DNA of 64,000 nucleotides from Streptomyces sp. NBC_00459 (GCF_036013955.1 NZ_CP107903.1:1984001-2048000); one strand, 5' to 3'. Positions 40,916 through 49,953 are shown, counted from the stretch's first letter. Numbers and translations are program-made. The notes: generated by a model from the sequence alone, not told the origin.

Positions 40916-41958
40916 CACTGGCCGTACAGGTGCCGGAGGAGTTGTCGGCGCGGGTGCCGGCCGAGCAGCGCGGGCCAGGGCTGGACCGGGGCGACGTACG
41001 GCTGCTGGTGTCGCGGGGGACCACGGTGTCGCATCACGTGTTCGCCGAGCTGCCCCGGCAGCTGCGGGCCGGGGATCTGCTCGTCGTCAACACGTCGTCG
41101 ACGCTGGCCGCAGCCGTGGACGGGTGGGTCGGGCACGCGCGCGTGGTGGTGCACTTCTCGACGCGCGGGGACGACGGGCGGTGGGCCGTCGAGCTGCGGG
41201 ATCCCGACGGTACGGGCACCACACGCGCGCGTGCGGGCGCCTCGGGGACGGTCGTACGGCTGCCCGGGGACGCGGGGCTGGTTCTCGAGGAACCGCTGAC
41301 CGTGCGCGGCTCCCGGCTGTGGTGGGCGCGGGTGGCCGGGCAGGTGCTGCCTCTTCTGCGGGAGCACGGGCGGCCCATTCGTTACTCCTATACGGAACGC
41401 GATCAGCCGTTGTCCGCCTACCAGACGGTGTTCGCCCTGCCGTCCTGCGACGGGGCGGGCAGCGCGGAGATGCCGAGTGCCGCACGGCCCTTCACCGCGC
41501 GGCTGGTGGCGGAGCTGGTGAGCCGGGGGGTGCAGTTCGCGCCCGTCAGGCTGCACACGGGGGTCGCGTCCGCGGAGGCGCACGAGCCGCCGTATCCGGA
41601 GCGGTTCGCCGTGCCGGAGCCCTCGGCGCGGCTGATCAACGCCGCGCGGGCCGGGGGCGGACGGGTCGTGGCGGTCGGTACGACGGCCGTGCGGGCAGTG
41701 GAGTCCGCGGCGGGGCCGGACGGTGTGGTCCGGGCGACCGAGGGGTGGACCGACCTGGTGGTGACGCCCGAGCGCGGGGTGCGGGTCGTGGACGGGCTGC
41801 TGACGGGGCTGCACGAGCCGGAGGCGTCGCACCTGCTGATGCTGGCGGCGGTCGCGGGACGGGCCGCTGTCGACCTGGGGTACGAGGCGGCGCTGCGCGA
41901 GCGGTACCTGTGGCACGAGTTCGGGGACGTGCATCTCCTCCTTCCGCAGGAGGCATGA
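40912..41958 (+). CDS. QueA-like S-adenosylmethionine:tRNA ribosyltransferase-isomerase
   Basis: A 348-residue QueA-type protein: RLLVSRGTTVSHHVFAELP, GDLLVVNTSSTLAAA, RGSRLWWARVAGQVLPLL, IRYSYTERDQPLSAYQTVF, and AELVSRGVQFAPVRLHTG, with YLWHEFGDVHLL at the end. QueA makes epoxyqueuosine in tRNA, yet the family's usual DVxxP catalytic loop and the FSTAP-like neighbourhood differ here and I see no other queuosine gene in the window. It is a divergent actinobacterial branch; true activity is uncertain. ATG 40912 overlaps the SDR stop. Confidence 0.85.
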   Translation: MTLAVQVPEELSARVPAEQRGPGLDRGDVRLLVSRGTTVSHHVFAELPRQLRAGDLLVVNTSSTLAAAVDGWVGHARVVVHFSTRGDDGRWAVELRDPDGTGTTRARAGASGTVVRLPGDAGLVLEEPLTVRGSRLWWARVAGQVLPLLREHGRPIRYSYTERDQPLSAYQTVFALPSCDGAGSAEMPSAARPFTARLVAELVSRGVQFAPVRLHTGVASAEAHEPPYPERFAVPEPSARLINAARAGGGRVVAVGTTAVRAVESAAGPDGVVRATEGWTDLVVTPERGVRVVDGLLTGLHEPEASHLLMLAAVAGRAAVDLGYEAALRERYLWHEFGDVHLLLPQEA

Positions 41959-42158
41959 AGCAGACCCCTCACGCTGAGCATTGCTCTCGCAACCAATGGT
42001 GAGACGAGCACTCGGCCGATGTGACCCCGCACATAGGACCCACATCACTTACTAGAGGCCATAGGAGACAAACGTCCACCCGGTGAGCGGGAAAGACGCT
42101 CCGGTCTGTCCTATTTTGCCCTTCGCGGGTCCACTACCCCCCGTAGTACGTCACACCT
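41959..42158. other. Spacer after the QueA-like gene with folded element
   Basis: No gene. An imperfect inverted repeat starts TAGGAGACA (about 42063) and ends TGTCCTA (about 42110), followed by TTTTG. It may end the SDR-QueA transcript. Nearer the next gene, ACTAC-CCCCC-GTAGT (about 42133-42147) is a small hairpin. Confidence 0.5.
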
Positions 42159-42187
42159 TTGCCACAGGATTTTGCGGCCGCTAAGAA
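42159..42187 (+). promoter_or_regulatory. Probable promoter of the SLT-domain gene
   Basis: TTGCCA (42159-42164), 17-base spacer, TAAGAA (42182-42187): close to the housekeeping consensus. Transcription would begin near 42194, inside the folded leader. Confidence 0.6.
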
Positions 42188-42189
42188 TG

Positions 42190-42275
42190 GCGGACGTCGC
42201 TCAGCGCCGCGGGTTCCGCCCGCGGCGTTTGTGCCGGAAGCACGCCTGTCCCCCCGGGCACCGAGCGACGTCCGC
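42190..42275 (+). ncRNA. Structured 5' leader of the SLT-domain gene
   Basis: A perfect 13-bp stem (42190-42202 with 42263-42275) closes a junction holding two inner hairpins: a 9-bp one at 42205-42227, and one around GTGCCGG ... CCGGGCAC at 42231-42261 with a run of six C. Cell-wall hydrolase genes of Streptomyces are known to have regulatory leader RNAs, including the ydaO/c-di-AMP riboswitch; this one lacks the ydaO core that I can recall, so it is unassigned. Confidence 0.5.
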
Positions 42276-42299
42276 GCTATTCGAAGAGGTCCATCCGCC

Positions 42300-43022
42300 A
42301 TGTCCAAGAACACCGCCACTCCTGGTCATAGTCGTATGTCCGCCAGGACTCGCAGGCTCGCGATCGCCGGTGCCGCCACGCTCGCCACTGCCGCCCTCGC
42401 GTTCACCTTCGTGCCGGGCGACGCGCAGACCACCTCCGAGGCCGTCTCCGCCGCTCCTGTGGTGTTCAGCCAGGACCAGATCAAGGACGTGAAGGCGAGC
42501 GTCACCGACCAGCTGGCCGGCGCGACCTGGCAGGCCGAGGCCGCCGCGGCGAAGAAGAAGGCCGCCGACGCGGCTGCCGCGAAGAAGGCGGCGGCGAAGA
42601 AGAAGGCGGCGGCGAAGGCCGCGAAGGAGCGCAAGGCGCGGGAGGCCGCGAGCCGGTCCGCCAAGCGCGCCGCGCTGAAGAAGGCCGCCACGAAGACGTA
42701 CAGCAACAACCTCGACGGCTGGATCCGCGAGGCCCTCGACATCATGGGGAACAAGGGCATCCCGGGCTCCTACAACGGCCTGTACCGCAACATCATGCGG
42801 GAGTCGACGGGCAACCCGAACGCCATCAACGGCTGGGACATCAACGCCCAGAACGGCACCCCGTCGATCGGCCTCCTCCAGGTCATCCAGCCGACCTTCA
42901 ACGCGTACCACGTCTCCGGTACGTCGACGAACATCTACGACCCGGTCGCCAACATCACGGCCGCCGCCAACTACGCGGCCGACAAGTACGGCTCGATCGA
43001 CAACGTCAACGGCGCGTACTGA
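42300..43022 (+). CDS. Secreted SLT-domain peptidoglycan hydrolase
   Basis: A 240-residue secreted protein. The signal peptide follows a basic N-terminus (RTRRLAIAGAATLATAALAF). Residues about 75-140 are an Ala/Lys-rich linker (AAAKKKAADAAAAKKAAAK). The C-terminus is an SLT/Rpf-like lysozyme-fold domain with NNLDGWIREALDIMG, the catalytic Glu in NIMRESTGNPNAIN, and NGTPSIGLLQVIQPTF, VANITAAANYAA and YGSIDNV. It is likely to cut septal or spore-wall peptidoglycan. The ATG at 42300 has GAGGT upstream. A strong hairpin follows. Confidence 0.93.
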   Translation: MSKNTATPGHSRMSARTRRLAIAGAATLATAALAFTFVPGDAQTTSEAVSAAPVVFSQDQIKDVKASVTDQLAGATWQAEAAAAKKKAADAAAAKKAAAKKKAAAKAAKERKAREAASRSAKRAALKKAATKTYSNNLDGWIREALDIMGNKGIPGSYNGLYRNIMRESTGNPNAINGWDINAQNGTPSIGLLQVIQPTFNAYHVSGTSTNIYDPVANITAAANYAADKYGSIDNVNGAY

Positions 43023-43071
43023 GGCCTGCGCGGACCTCTGACACGTAGCGGACCTCGGCTCGTACAGGCGA

Positions 43072-43104
43072 AAGGGCGGCACCCCCACCGGGGGTGCCGC
43101 CCTT
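43072..43104. terminator. Bidirectional hairpin terminator
   Basis: Perfect 15-bp inverted repeat, 43072-43086 with 43090-43104, between convergent genes. Confidence 0.8.
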
Positions 43105-43123
43105 CACCGTCGTACGGCCGTGA

Positions 43124-45646
43124 TCACTTGCGCATGACCTCGGGCTCGTGGCGGCGCAGGAAGCGGGCCACGAAGAAGCCGCAGATCACGCCGATGGCGA
43201 TCAGGGCCGCCATGTCGATGCCCCAGGCGGTGACCGTGTGGTCCCAGAGGGGGTCCGTGCTGCCGGGATCGTCGACGTTCGGGCTGATCTTGTTGAAGTC
43301 CAGCGTGGCGCCCGCGGCGGCGACCGCCCAGCGGGACGGCATCAGGTACGAGAACTCGTTGACGCCGATGTTGCCGTGCAGGATGAACAGGCAGCCGGTG
43401 AACACGACCTGGATGATCGCGAACATGACGAGCAGCGGCATGGTCTTCTCCGAGGTCTTCACCAGGGAGGAGATGACCAGGCCGAACATCATCGACGAGA
43501 AGCCGAGCGCCATGATCGGGACGGACAGTTCGAGCAGCACGAACTTGCCGAAGACCAGGCCCTCCTCCGGGATCGTGCGGCTGGAGAAGCCGATCGCGCC
43601 GACCATGAGTCCCTGCAGGACCGTGATGAAGCCGAGGACGATCACCTTGGACATCAGATACGCGGAGCGCGACAGGCCGGTCGCGCGCTCCCGTTCGTAG
43701 ATGACCCGTTCCTTGATCAGCTCACGGACGGAGTTGGCGGCTCCGGCGAAGCAGGCGCCGACCGCGAGGATGAGCAGAACGGTGGTGGCCGTGCCGTTCG
43801 GGACGTTGAGGCCGCTTCTGTTGATCTTGCCGGGCAGCAGGGTCTTGTCCGGATCGATGAGCAGACTCACCGCGCCGAGCACCGCGGGCAGGATCACCGT
43901 CAGTGCCAGGAAGCCCTTGTCGGAGACGATGACCGTGACGTACCGGCGGATCAGGGTCATCAGCTGCGAGCCCCAGCCCTGCGGCTTGGGCGGGCGCATG
44001 GCCTGTGCGGCGGGCATGTCTACGGACTGCGGGGCGACCGCGTCGATGTCCGCGGCGTACATCTGGTAGTGCTGCGAGCCCTTCCAGCGTCCCGCCCAGT
44101 CGTAGTCGCGGTAGTTCTCGAAGGAGGAGAAGACGTCGGCCCAGGTGTCGTAGCCGAAGAAGTTCAGAGCCTCCTCGGGCGGACCGAAGTACGCCACCGA
44201 GCCGCCCGGCGCCATCACCAGGAGCTTGTCGCAGATCGCCAGTTCGGCCACGGAGTGCGTGACGACGAGGACCGTACGGCCGTCGTCGGCGAGGCCGCGC
44301 AGCAGCTGCATGACGTCGCGGTCCATGCCCGGGTCGAGGCCGGAGGTCGGCTCGTCCAGGAAGATCAGCGAGGGCTTGGTGAGGAGCTCCAGGGCCACCG
44401 AGACGCGCTTGCGCTGGCCGCCGGAGAGGGAGGTGACCTTCTTCTCCTTGTGGATGTCGAGCTTCAGCTCGCGCAGCACCTCGCCTATGCGGTTCTCGCG
44501 CTCCTCCGTGGTCGTGTCGGCGGGGAAACGCAGCTTGGCCGCGTACTTGAGGGCCTTCTTGACGGTCAGTTCCTTGTGCAGGATGTCGTCCTGCGGGACC
44601 AGGCCGATGCGCTGGCGCAGCTCGGCGAACTGCTTGTACAGGTTGCGGTTGTCGTAGAGGACGTCGCCCTGGTTGGCGGGCCGGTAGCCCGTGAGCGCCT
44701 TCAGGAGCGTCGACTTGCCGGAGCCGGACGGGCCGATGACCGCGATCAGCGACTTCTCCGGGACGCCGAAGGAGACGTCCTTGAGGATCTGCTTGCCGCC
44801 GTCCACGGTGACCGTCAGATGGCGGGCCGAGAAGGAGATCTCGCCGGTGTCGACGAACTCCTCCAGGTGATCGCCGACCAGGCGGAACGTGGAGTGACCG
44901 ACGCCGACGATGTCGTTCGGGCCGAGCAGCGCCGTGCCGCCCTTGGCGATCGGCATGCCGTTGACGTACGTGCCGTTGTGCGAGCCCAGGTCGCGGATCT
45001 CGAAGCGGCCGTCGGGTGTCGCGTGGAACTCGGCGTGGTTGCGTGAGACCTGGAGGTCCGAGACGACCAGCTCGTTCTCCAGGGCGCGGCCGATGCGCAT
45101 CACGCGGCCGAGGTGCAGCTGGTGGAAGGTGGTCGGGCTGCGGTCGCCGTACACCGGCGGCGCCCCCGCGCCCGGGCCGGGGCCCTGCTGCTGCGGGATC
45201 GCGGCGGACTGCTGCTCCGGCTGCGGCCAGCTCTGTTCCGGCGCCTGATGCTGGGGCGGCTGGGCCCAGCCGGGGCTCGCGCCCTGGGCGGCGAACGGTT
45301 GCTGCTGAGGCTGCGCCACCTGCGGTGTCGCCACCGAGGCGGCACTGCTGGAGAGGTTCAGACGCGGGCCGTCGGTCGCGTTGCCGAGATGGACGGCCGA
45401 GCCCGGCCCGATCTCCATCTGGTGGATGCGCTGCCCCTGCACGAAGGTGCCGTTGGTGCTGCCGTGGTCCTCGATCAGCCAGCTCCGGCCGCCCCAGCTG
45501 ATCGTCGCGTGCCGCCAGGAGACCCTGGCGTCATCGAGCACGATGTCCCCCTGCGGATCACGCCCGAGGGTGTATGGCCTGGACGAATCGAGCGTCCAGG
45601 TCCGTTCGTTCAATTCCAGTACGAGTTCCGGCACTCCGCGCCCCAC
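43124..45646 (-). CDS. ABC exporter with two FHA domains
   Basis: An 840-residue protein like mycobacterial Rv1747. FHA1 covers residues about 5-98 (YTLGRDPQGDIVLDD, HGSTNGTFVQG); a Gln/Pro-rich linker runs to about 170; FHA2 covers about 175-260 (RIGRALENELVVSD, GSHNGTYVNG). The ATPase follows: Walker A GPSGSGKS at 305-312, signature SLSGGQRKR, Walker B SLIFLDEPTSGLD. The C-terminal 280 residues are an ABC-2 type membrane domain with about six segments. FHA domains bind phosphothreonine, so a Ser/Thr kinase probably controls transport. The cargo is unknown. GTG 45646 has GGGGAC 6 bases upstream. Confidence 0.94.
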   Translation of the reverse strand: MGRGVPELVLELNERTWTLDSSRPYTLGRDPQGDIVLDDARVSWRHATISWGGRSWLIEDHGSTNGTFVQGQRIHQMEIGPGSAVHLGNATDGPRLNLSSSAASVATPQVAQPQQQPFAAQGASPGWAQPPQHQAPEQSWPQPEQQSAAIPQQQGPGPGAGAPPVYGDRSPTTFHQLHLGRVMRIGRALENELVVSDLQVSRNHAEFHATPDGRFEIRDLGSHNGTYVNGMPIAKGGTALLGPNDIVGVGHSTFRLVGDHLEEFVDTGEISFSARHLTVTVDGGKQILKDVSFGVPEKSLIAVIGPSGSGKSTLLKALTGYRPANQGDVLYDNRNLYKQFAELRQRIGLVPQDDILHKELTVKKALKYAAKLRFPADTTTEERENRIGEVLRELKLDIHKEKKVTSLSGGQRKRVSVALELLTKPSLIFLDEPTSGLDPGMDRDVMQLLRGLADDGRTVLVVTHSVAELAICDKLLVMAPGGSVAYFGPPEEALNFFGYDTWADVFSSFENYRDYDWAGRWKGSQHYQMYAADIDAVAPQSVDMPAAQAMRPPKPQGWGSQLMTLIRRYVTVIVSDKGFLALTVILPAVLGAVSLLIDPDKTLLPGKINRSGLNVPNGTATTVLLILAVGACFAGAANSVRELIKERVIYERERATGLSRSAYLMSKVIVLGFITVLQGLMVGAIGFSSRTIPEEGLVFGKFVLLELSVPIMALGFSSMMFGLVISSLVKTSEKTMPLLVMFAIIQVVFTGCLFILHGNIGVNEFSYLMPSRWAVAAAGATLDFNKISPNVDDPGSTDPLWDHTVTAWGIDMAALIAIGVICGFFVARFLRRHEPEVMRK

Positions 45647-45873
45647 TGAGTTGTCCCCCGAAATTGCCCCAACACGGGGAGTCTAGGGATGTCGAACATC
45701 GTGGGGAACTATTTCAGGCTCAGCCCCCTGACCGAAAGTCGGGCCTTGCGGACGGGGCGTGGAAGCGGACAGCGACGCGCCGTTGACTGGGTGGAAACCG
45801 GCCCGGAGAGTGGTAATCCCACGCGAGGGGGACACGCGGGGTGGACCGCCGCCGCGCGGATCGGGGGCTGACG

Positions 45874-48006
45874 ATGGGCATCGAGACCGCCGAGCAGGGC
45901 GGGAGGCTGCCGTGGGGAGATGTGCTGCTCTCCGCGATCACCTCTGTGAGCTGGGCGTTGATCGGAATGGCGGGCACTGCGGCGCTCGGTCTGCATCTGC
46001 TGGAGGCTGATGCCACGGCCTCGCTCGGGCCGATGACCGCGGCTGTTGTGGCACTTGGGGCGGGTGGTTCGGTCACCCCGTCCGGTGATGTGTCGGCCTT
46101 CGGCCTGAAAGGAGCGGAGGCGGCGACCGCGGTCGAGATCGCGCCACTGGGCGTCGGCCTGGTGGGAGCACTGCTCCTGTCATGGTTCTTCCTGCGGTCC
46201 CTGCGCGGGGCGGGCGCGGTGATCTCGCCGTCCGAACTCCTCGCGCGCGCGGGCGCGGTGGTCGTCCTCTTCGTGGCCACCCTGGGCGGGCTGGCCTGGG
46301 CGGGGCACGACCTCATCACCATCGACGGGGGCGGTCTGGGCCTCGACAGCCTGCCGGGCACGGGTGGCGACGGGGGCGGAGGGATCGACGTCCCCGGGCT
46401 CGGTGACATCAGCGGGCTGCTGCCCGACCGGGTCGGCGACCTGATCGACGCGAAGGCGGCGGTCGGCTTCAGCGTCGACACGCTCCCCACGCTGCTCGGC
46501 GGCCTGGTCTGGGCGGCCGGGGTCCTGGCGATCGCCCTTCTGGCCTCCCGCAGCACTTCCCTGCCGCGCGGCTGGGAAGTGGTCCACCATGTCGTACGTC
46601 CGGCGGTGTCCGCCCTGGTCACCGTGGCGCTGGTGGCGGTGGCGGCGGGGTTCGCGGTGGCGGCGTACGCGGCGATCGGCGACGCCCACCCCAAGCGCAT
46701 CGCGGGCGCTGCGCTGCTCGGCGCCCCCAACGGGGTCTGGCTGGGGATCGCGATCGGTCTGTTCGTCCCGTTCGACGGCAGTGCGTCCGGGGTGCTGGTG
46801 AACGTCCTCCCGGACCCCCTCGACCGGCTGCTCAGCTCGGCGGACGACCAGTCGGTCAGCCTCGGCGAACTGGCCGAGCTGGACAGCCGGGTGTGGCTGC
46901 TGGGGGTGGCGGCGGTCCTGATGATGCTGCTCGCGGGCGTCCTCGCGGCGGCCCGGACACCGCTGGCCCGGGGTGTCGGTCCGGACGACGTCGACGGGCG
47001 GGTGCCCCTCGCCGTACGGGATCCGGGTGCCCTGCGTTTCGCCGGCCGGTGCGCGTTGCGGCTGGGGGTGGCGACCGCGGTGGCGCTGCCGCTGTTCGCC
47101 TGGCTGGCGGCGGTGTCCGTGGACGCCTCGATCTCGGTCCTGGGTTTCGACGCGTTCGGCGCCGGAATCGAACTGCACGGGCAACTGGTCGCGGCCCTGC
47201 TGCTGGGCGCGGTGTGGGGCGCGGTCGCGGGAGCCGCCGGCGCACTGCTGGCGTACGTGAGCGGGGCGGCGGGGTGGCGGGCGGTGCCGTTGGCACTGAG
47301 TGACGCGGGTGCGGGCTGGGCGGGAGCTGCTGTCGGGGCGCCGGAGGCCATGGGGACGAGCGGGGCGACGGGTTCGGAGGCCGGGGAGGCTCGGTACGGC
47401 GTTCACCCGGAGCAGGCCGGCGGCCCCGGTCCGTACTCCGGCCCGTACACGCCCGGTTCGCCGTACCGGCCGCCCAACCGCGACACCAATCCGTACCTGC
47501 GGCTGCCCGAGGGGCTGGTGGAACCCGAGGACGCGCGGCCGGCCGAGGCGTGGCGGCCCTACGGGGGCGGGCAGGGGGCCGGCGCCGGTCAGCCGCGCGA
47601 GAGCGGTCGGGGCCCTGCCGGCCGACGGCCGTACGAGGACGGCTGGGCGCCCGATGCCCCGCGTGCGGAGACGTGGTCGCCCGACAGGAGCAGCGCGCCC
47701 GAGCGGACCGGTTCCGGTGAGGGGAGCGGGCCGGGCGTGGACAGCGGTTCGGGTGAGCAGCGAGGCCCGGGTGGGGGTGGTGGTCCGGGCGAGGGGCGGG
47801 GGCGGGGTGACGGGGAGCAGCCGCCCGAGAACCTGTACGGCCTTCCCACCATGGCCAGGCCGCTCTCGCCGCCGCCGCGACGGCCCGGGGGGCGCACGAG
47901 CGGCACGTCGGAGTCCGCGCCGGAGAAACGGACCCCACCCCCGCCTCCACCTCCCCCACCACCGCCTCCTCCCCCGCCGCCACGCCCGCCCAAGGGGCGG
48001 CGCTGA
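45874..48006 (+). CDS. Streptophobe-like membrane protein with polyproline tail
   Basis: A 710-residue protein whose first 460 residues form many hydrophobic segments (for example SAITSVSWALIGMAGTAALG, LLGGLVWAAGVLAIALLAS) with Gly-rich extracellular loops (DGGGLGLDSLPGTGGDGGGG). The rest is hydrophilic, Pro/Gly-rich and disordered, ending in sixteen consecutive prolines and RPPKGRR. This layout fits the Streptomyces family named streptophobe; the name is from memory and no function is known. It is divergent from the FHA-ABC exporter, which may be a partner. ATG 45874 has GGGGGC upstream. Confidence 0.75.
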   Translation: MGIETAEQGGRLPWGDVLLSAITSVSWALIGMAGTAALGLHLLEADATASLGPMTAAVVALGAGGSVTPSGDVSAFGLKGAEAATAVEIAPLGVGLVGALLLSWFFLRSLRGAGAVISPSELLARAGAVVVLFVATLGGLAWAGHDLITIDGGGLGLDSLPGTGGDGGGGIDVPGLGDISGLLPDRVGDLIDAKAAVGFSVDTLPTLLGGLVWAAGVLAIALLASRSTSLPRGWEVVHHVVRPAVSALVTVALVAVAAGFAVAAYAAIGDAHPKRIAGAALLGAPNGVWLGIAIGLFVPFDGSASGVLVNVLPDPLDRLLSSADDQSVSLGELAELDSRVWLLGVAAVLMMLLAGVLAAARTPLARGVGPDDVDGRVPLAVRDPGALRFAGRCALRLGVATAVALPLFAWLAAVSVDASISVLGFDAFGAGIELHGQLVAALLLGAVWGAVAGAAGALLAYVSGAAGWRAVPLALSDAGAGWAGAAVGAPEAMGTSGATGSEAGEARYGVHPEQAGGPGPYSGPYTPGSPYRPPNRDTNPYLRLPEGLVEPEDARPAEAWRPYGGGQGAGAGQPRESGRGPAGRRPYEDGWAPDAPRAETWSPDRSSAPERTGSGEGSGPGVDSGSGEQRGPGGGGGPGEGRGRGDGEQPPENLYGLPTMARPLSPPPRRPGGRTSGTSESAPEKRTPPPPPPPPPPPPPPPPRPPKGRR

Positions 48007-48111
48007 CCTGCTCGTAAGGTCTTCGCCACCGCCCCGAAACGTACTGTTCCCCGTCCGTCAGGCGGACCGCGTGCGCGGTAGGCACTGGGTGCCGGATACG
48101 GTGGAAACACC

Positions 48112-49314
48112 ATGAACGCTACGCAGACCGCTGACGTACCCACCCTTCTCGTCAAAATCTTCGGCAAGGACAGGCCGGGCATCACCGCCGGGCTGTTCGA
48201 CACGCTTGCCGCCTACTCCGTGGACGTGGTCGACATCGAGCAGGTCGTCACGCGTGGCCGCATGGTGCTGTGCGCGCTCGTGACACAGCCGCCTGCCGGT
48301 ATCGAAGGCGATCTGCGGTCCACCGTCCACAGCTGGGCGGAGTCCATGAAGATGCAGGCGGAGATCATCTCCGGACTCGGCGACAACCGGCCGCGCGGGC
48401 TCGGGCGTTCCCTCGTCACCGTGCTCGGGCATCCGCTGACCGCCGAGTCGACCGCCGCGATCGCCGCACGGATCACCAGGGCCGGCGGCAACATCGACCG
48501 AATCTTCCGGCTCGCCAAGTACCCCGTGACAGCGGTCGAGTTCGCCGTCTCCGGAGTCGCGACCGAGGTACTGCGCACCGCGCTGGTCACCGACGCGGCG
48601 GCACTCGGTGTCGACATCGCGGTCGTCGCGGCGGGGTTGCACCGGCGGGCTCAGCGTCTGGTCGTCATGGATGTGGACTCGACGCTCATCCAGGACGAGG
48701 TGATCGAGCTCTTCGCCGCGCACGCGGGGTGCGAGGACGAGGTCGCCGAGGTGACCGCCGCCGCGATGCGCGGGGAACTGGACTTCGAGCAGTCGCTGCA
48801 CGCGCGCGTGGCGCTGCTCAAGGGGCTCGACGCATCGGTGGTGGACAAGGTGCGCAGCGAGGTCCGGCTCACGCCGGGGGCGCGCACGCTGATCCGTACG
48901 CTGAAGCGGCTCGGCTTCGAAGTCGGTGTCGTCTCGGGTGGGTTCACCCAGGTCACCGATGATCTGAAGGAGCGGCTCGGGCTGGACTTCGCCCAGGCCA
49001 ACACGCTGGAGATCGTCGACGGGAAGCTGACGGGCAAGGTCGTCGGCGAGATCGTGGACCGGGCGGGCAAGGCCCGGCTGCTGCGGCGGTTCGCGGCGGA
49101 GGCCGGGGTGCCGCTGGATCAGACCGTGGCGATCGGCGACGGGGCGAACGACCTGGACATGCTGAACGCGGCGGGGCTCGGCGTCGCCTTCAACGCCAAG
49201 CCGGTCGTGCGGGAGGCCGCGCACACGGCGGTGAACTTCCCCTTCCTGGACACCGTGCTGTATCTGCTGGGCGTCACCCGGGAAGAGGTCGAGGCGGCGG
49301 ATACCCAGGAGTAG
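48112..49314 (+). CDS. serB: Phosphoserine phosphatase
   Basis: A 400-residue SerB, catalysing the last step of serine synthesis. The N-terminal 180 residues form two ACT-type regulatory domains (KIFGKDRPGITAGLF; RSLVTVLGHPLTAEST). The HAD catalytic part has nucleophile VVMDVDSTLIQDEVIEL (Asp187), GFEVGVVSGGFTQVTD, and AIGDGANDLDMLNAAG. The length matches mycobacterial SerB2. A long hairpin ends the transcript. Confidence 0.96.
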   Translation: MNATQTADVPTLLVKIFGKDRPGITAGLFDTLAAYSVDVVDIEQVVTRGRMVLCALVTQPPAGIEGDLRSTVHSWAESMKMQAEIISGLGDNRPRGLGRSLVTVLGHPLTAESTAAIAARITRAGGNIDRIFRLAKYPVTAVEFAVSGVATEVLRTALVTDAAALGVDIAVVAAGLHRRAQRLVVMDVDSTLIQDEVIELFAAHAGCEDEVAEVTAAAMRGELDFEQSLHARVALLKGLDASVVDKVRSEVRLTPGARTLIRTLKRLGFEVGVVSGGFTQVTDDLKERLGLDFAQANTLEIVDGKLTGKVVGEIVDRAGKARLLRRFAAEAGVPLDQTVAIGDGANDLDMLNAAGLGVAFNAKPVVREAAHTAVNFPFLDTVLYLLGVTREEVEAADTQE

Positions 49315-49380
49315 CCCTCCGGGGGTGGAGCGACGCCTCTTCGGTGAGGGCGAGCGTTTCCTCGCCGAATGCGGGGTGCA

Positions 49381-49426
49381 GGCTGTGGGCTGTCGTTACG
49401 CCTCTGCGGAACGACAGCCCACAGCC
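49381..49426. terminator. Hairpin between serB and the SixA-like gene
   Basis: Perfect 17-bp inverted repeat, 49381-49397 with 49410-49426, between convergent genes. Confidence 0.8.
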
Positions 49427-49434
49427 GGTGGCGC

Positions 49435-49953
49435 CTACTCCGTGGGCGCCCAGAAGTCGAGCAGTGTTGCCGTGCCCGGTTCCAGGCCCTTCCAGGAGCC
49501 CGTGAAGGACAGGGTCGCGAAGGCCGCCGCCGGGAAACCTCGGCTGGTCAGCCTTGTGCGGGCGTCGCTCTCGGACTCGGCGGACAGGATGTCGGTGAGT
49601 GCCTGCACTCCTGGGTTGTGGCCGATCAGGACCACGTTCCTGGTGTCGTCCGGGATCTCGTTGAGCAGGGCGATGAGTTCGCCGGGTGAGGCGTCGTAGA
49701 TCCGCTCCTCATAGACGGTCTTCGGCCGTTGCGGGAATTCCTGGACGGCGAGTTTCCAGGTCTCGCGGGTCCGGGTGGCGGTGGAGCAGAGAGCCAGGTC
49801 GAAAGGGATGCCGGTGTCGGCCAGCTTGCGCCCGGCGACAGCGGCGTCCTTGCGTCCCCGGTCGGCGAGTGGCCGCTCGTGGTCGGCGACCTGGGGCCAG
49901 TCGGCTTTCGCATGCCGGAAGAGGACGATTCTGCGGGGTTCTGCGACGCTCAT
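49435..49953 (-). CDS. SixA-like histidine phosphatase
   Basis: A 172-residue phosphohistidine phosphatase of the SixA type: nucleophile His in IVLFRHAKAD, then RPLADRGRKDA, LCSTATRTRETW and VVLIGHNPGVQALTD with the second catalytic His. Substrates may be phosphohistidine proteins or small phosphates. ATG 49953 (SVAEPRR) is preferred by family similarity; an upstream GTG at 49977 is possible. Confidence 0.9.
   Translation of the reverse strand: MSVAEPRRIVLFRHAKADWPQVADHERPLADRGRKDAAVAGRKLADTGIPFDLALCSTATRTRETWKLAVQEFPQRPKTVYEERIYDASPGELIALLNEIPDDTRNVVLIGHNPGVQALTDILSAESESDARTRLTSRGFPAAAFATLSFTGSWKGLEPGTATLLDFWAPTE

Noticed and set aside
42120..42275. 6C-type small RNA (two hairpins with C runs)
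   Set aside because: Two C-rich hairpins exist but are about 100 bases apart with a promoter between them, unlike the compact 6C form.
41990..42300. ydaO/c-di-AMP riboswitch
   Set aside because: The conserved GGGGUGAAUCC-like and CCGUCAGCUAACC-like blocks are not found; kept only as an unassigned structured leader.
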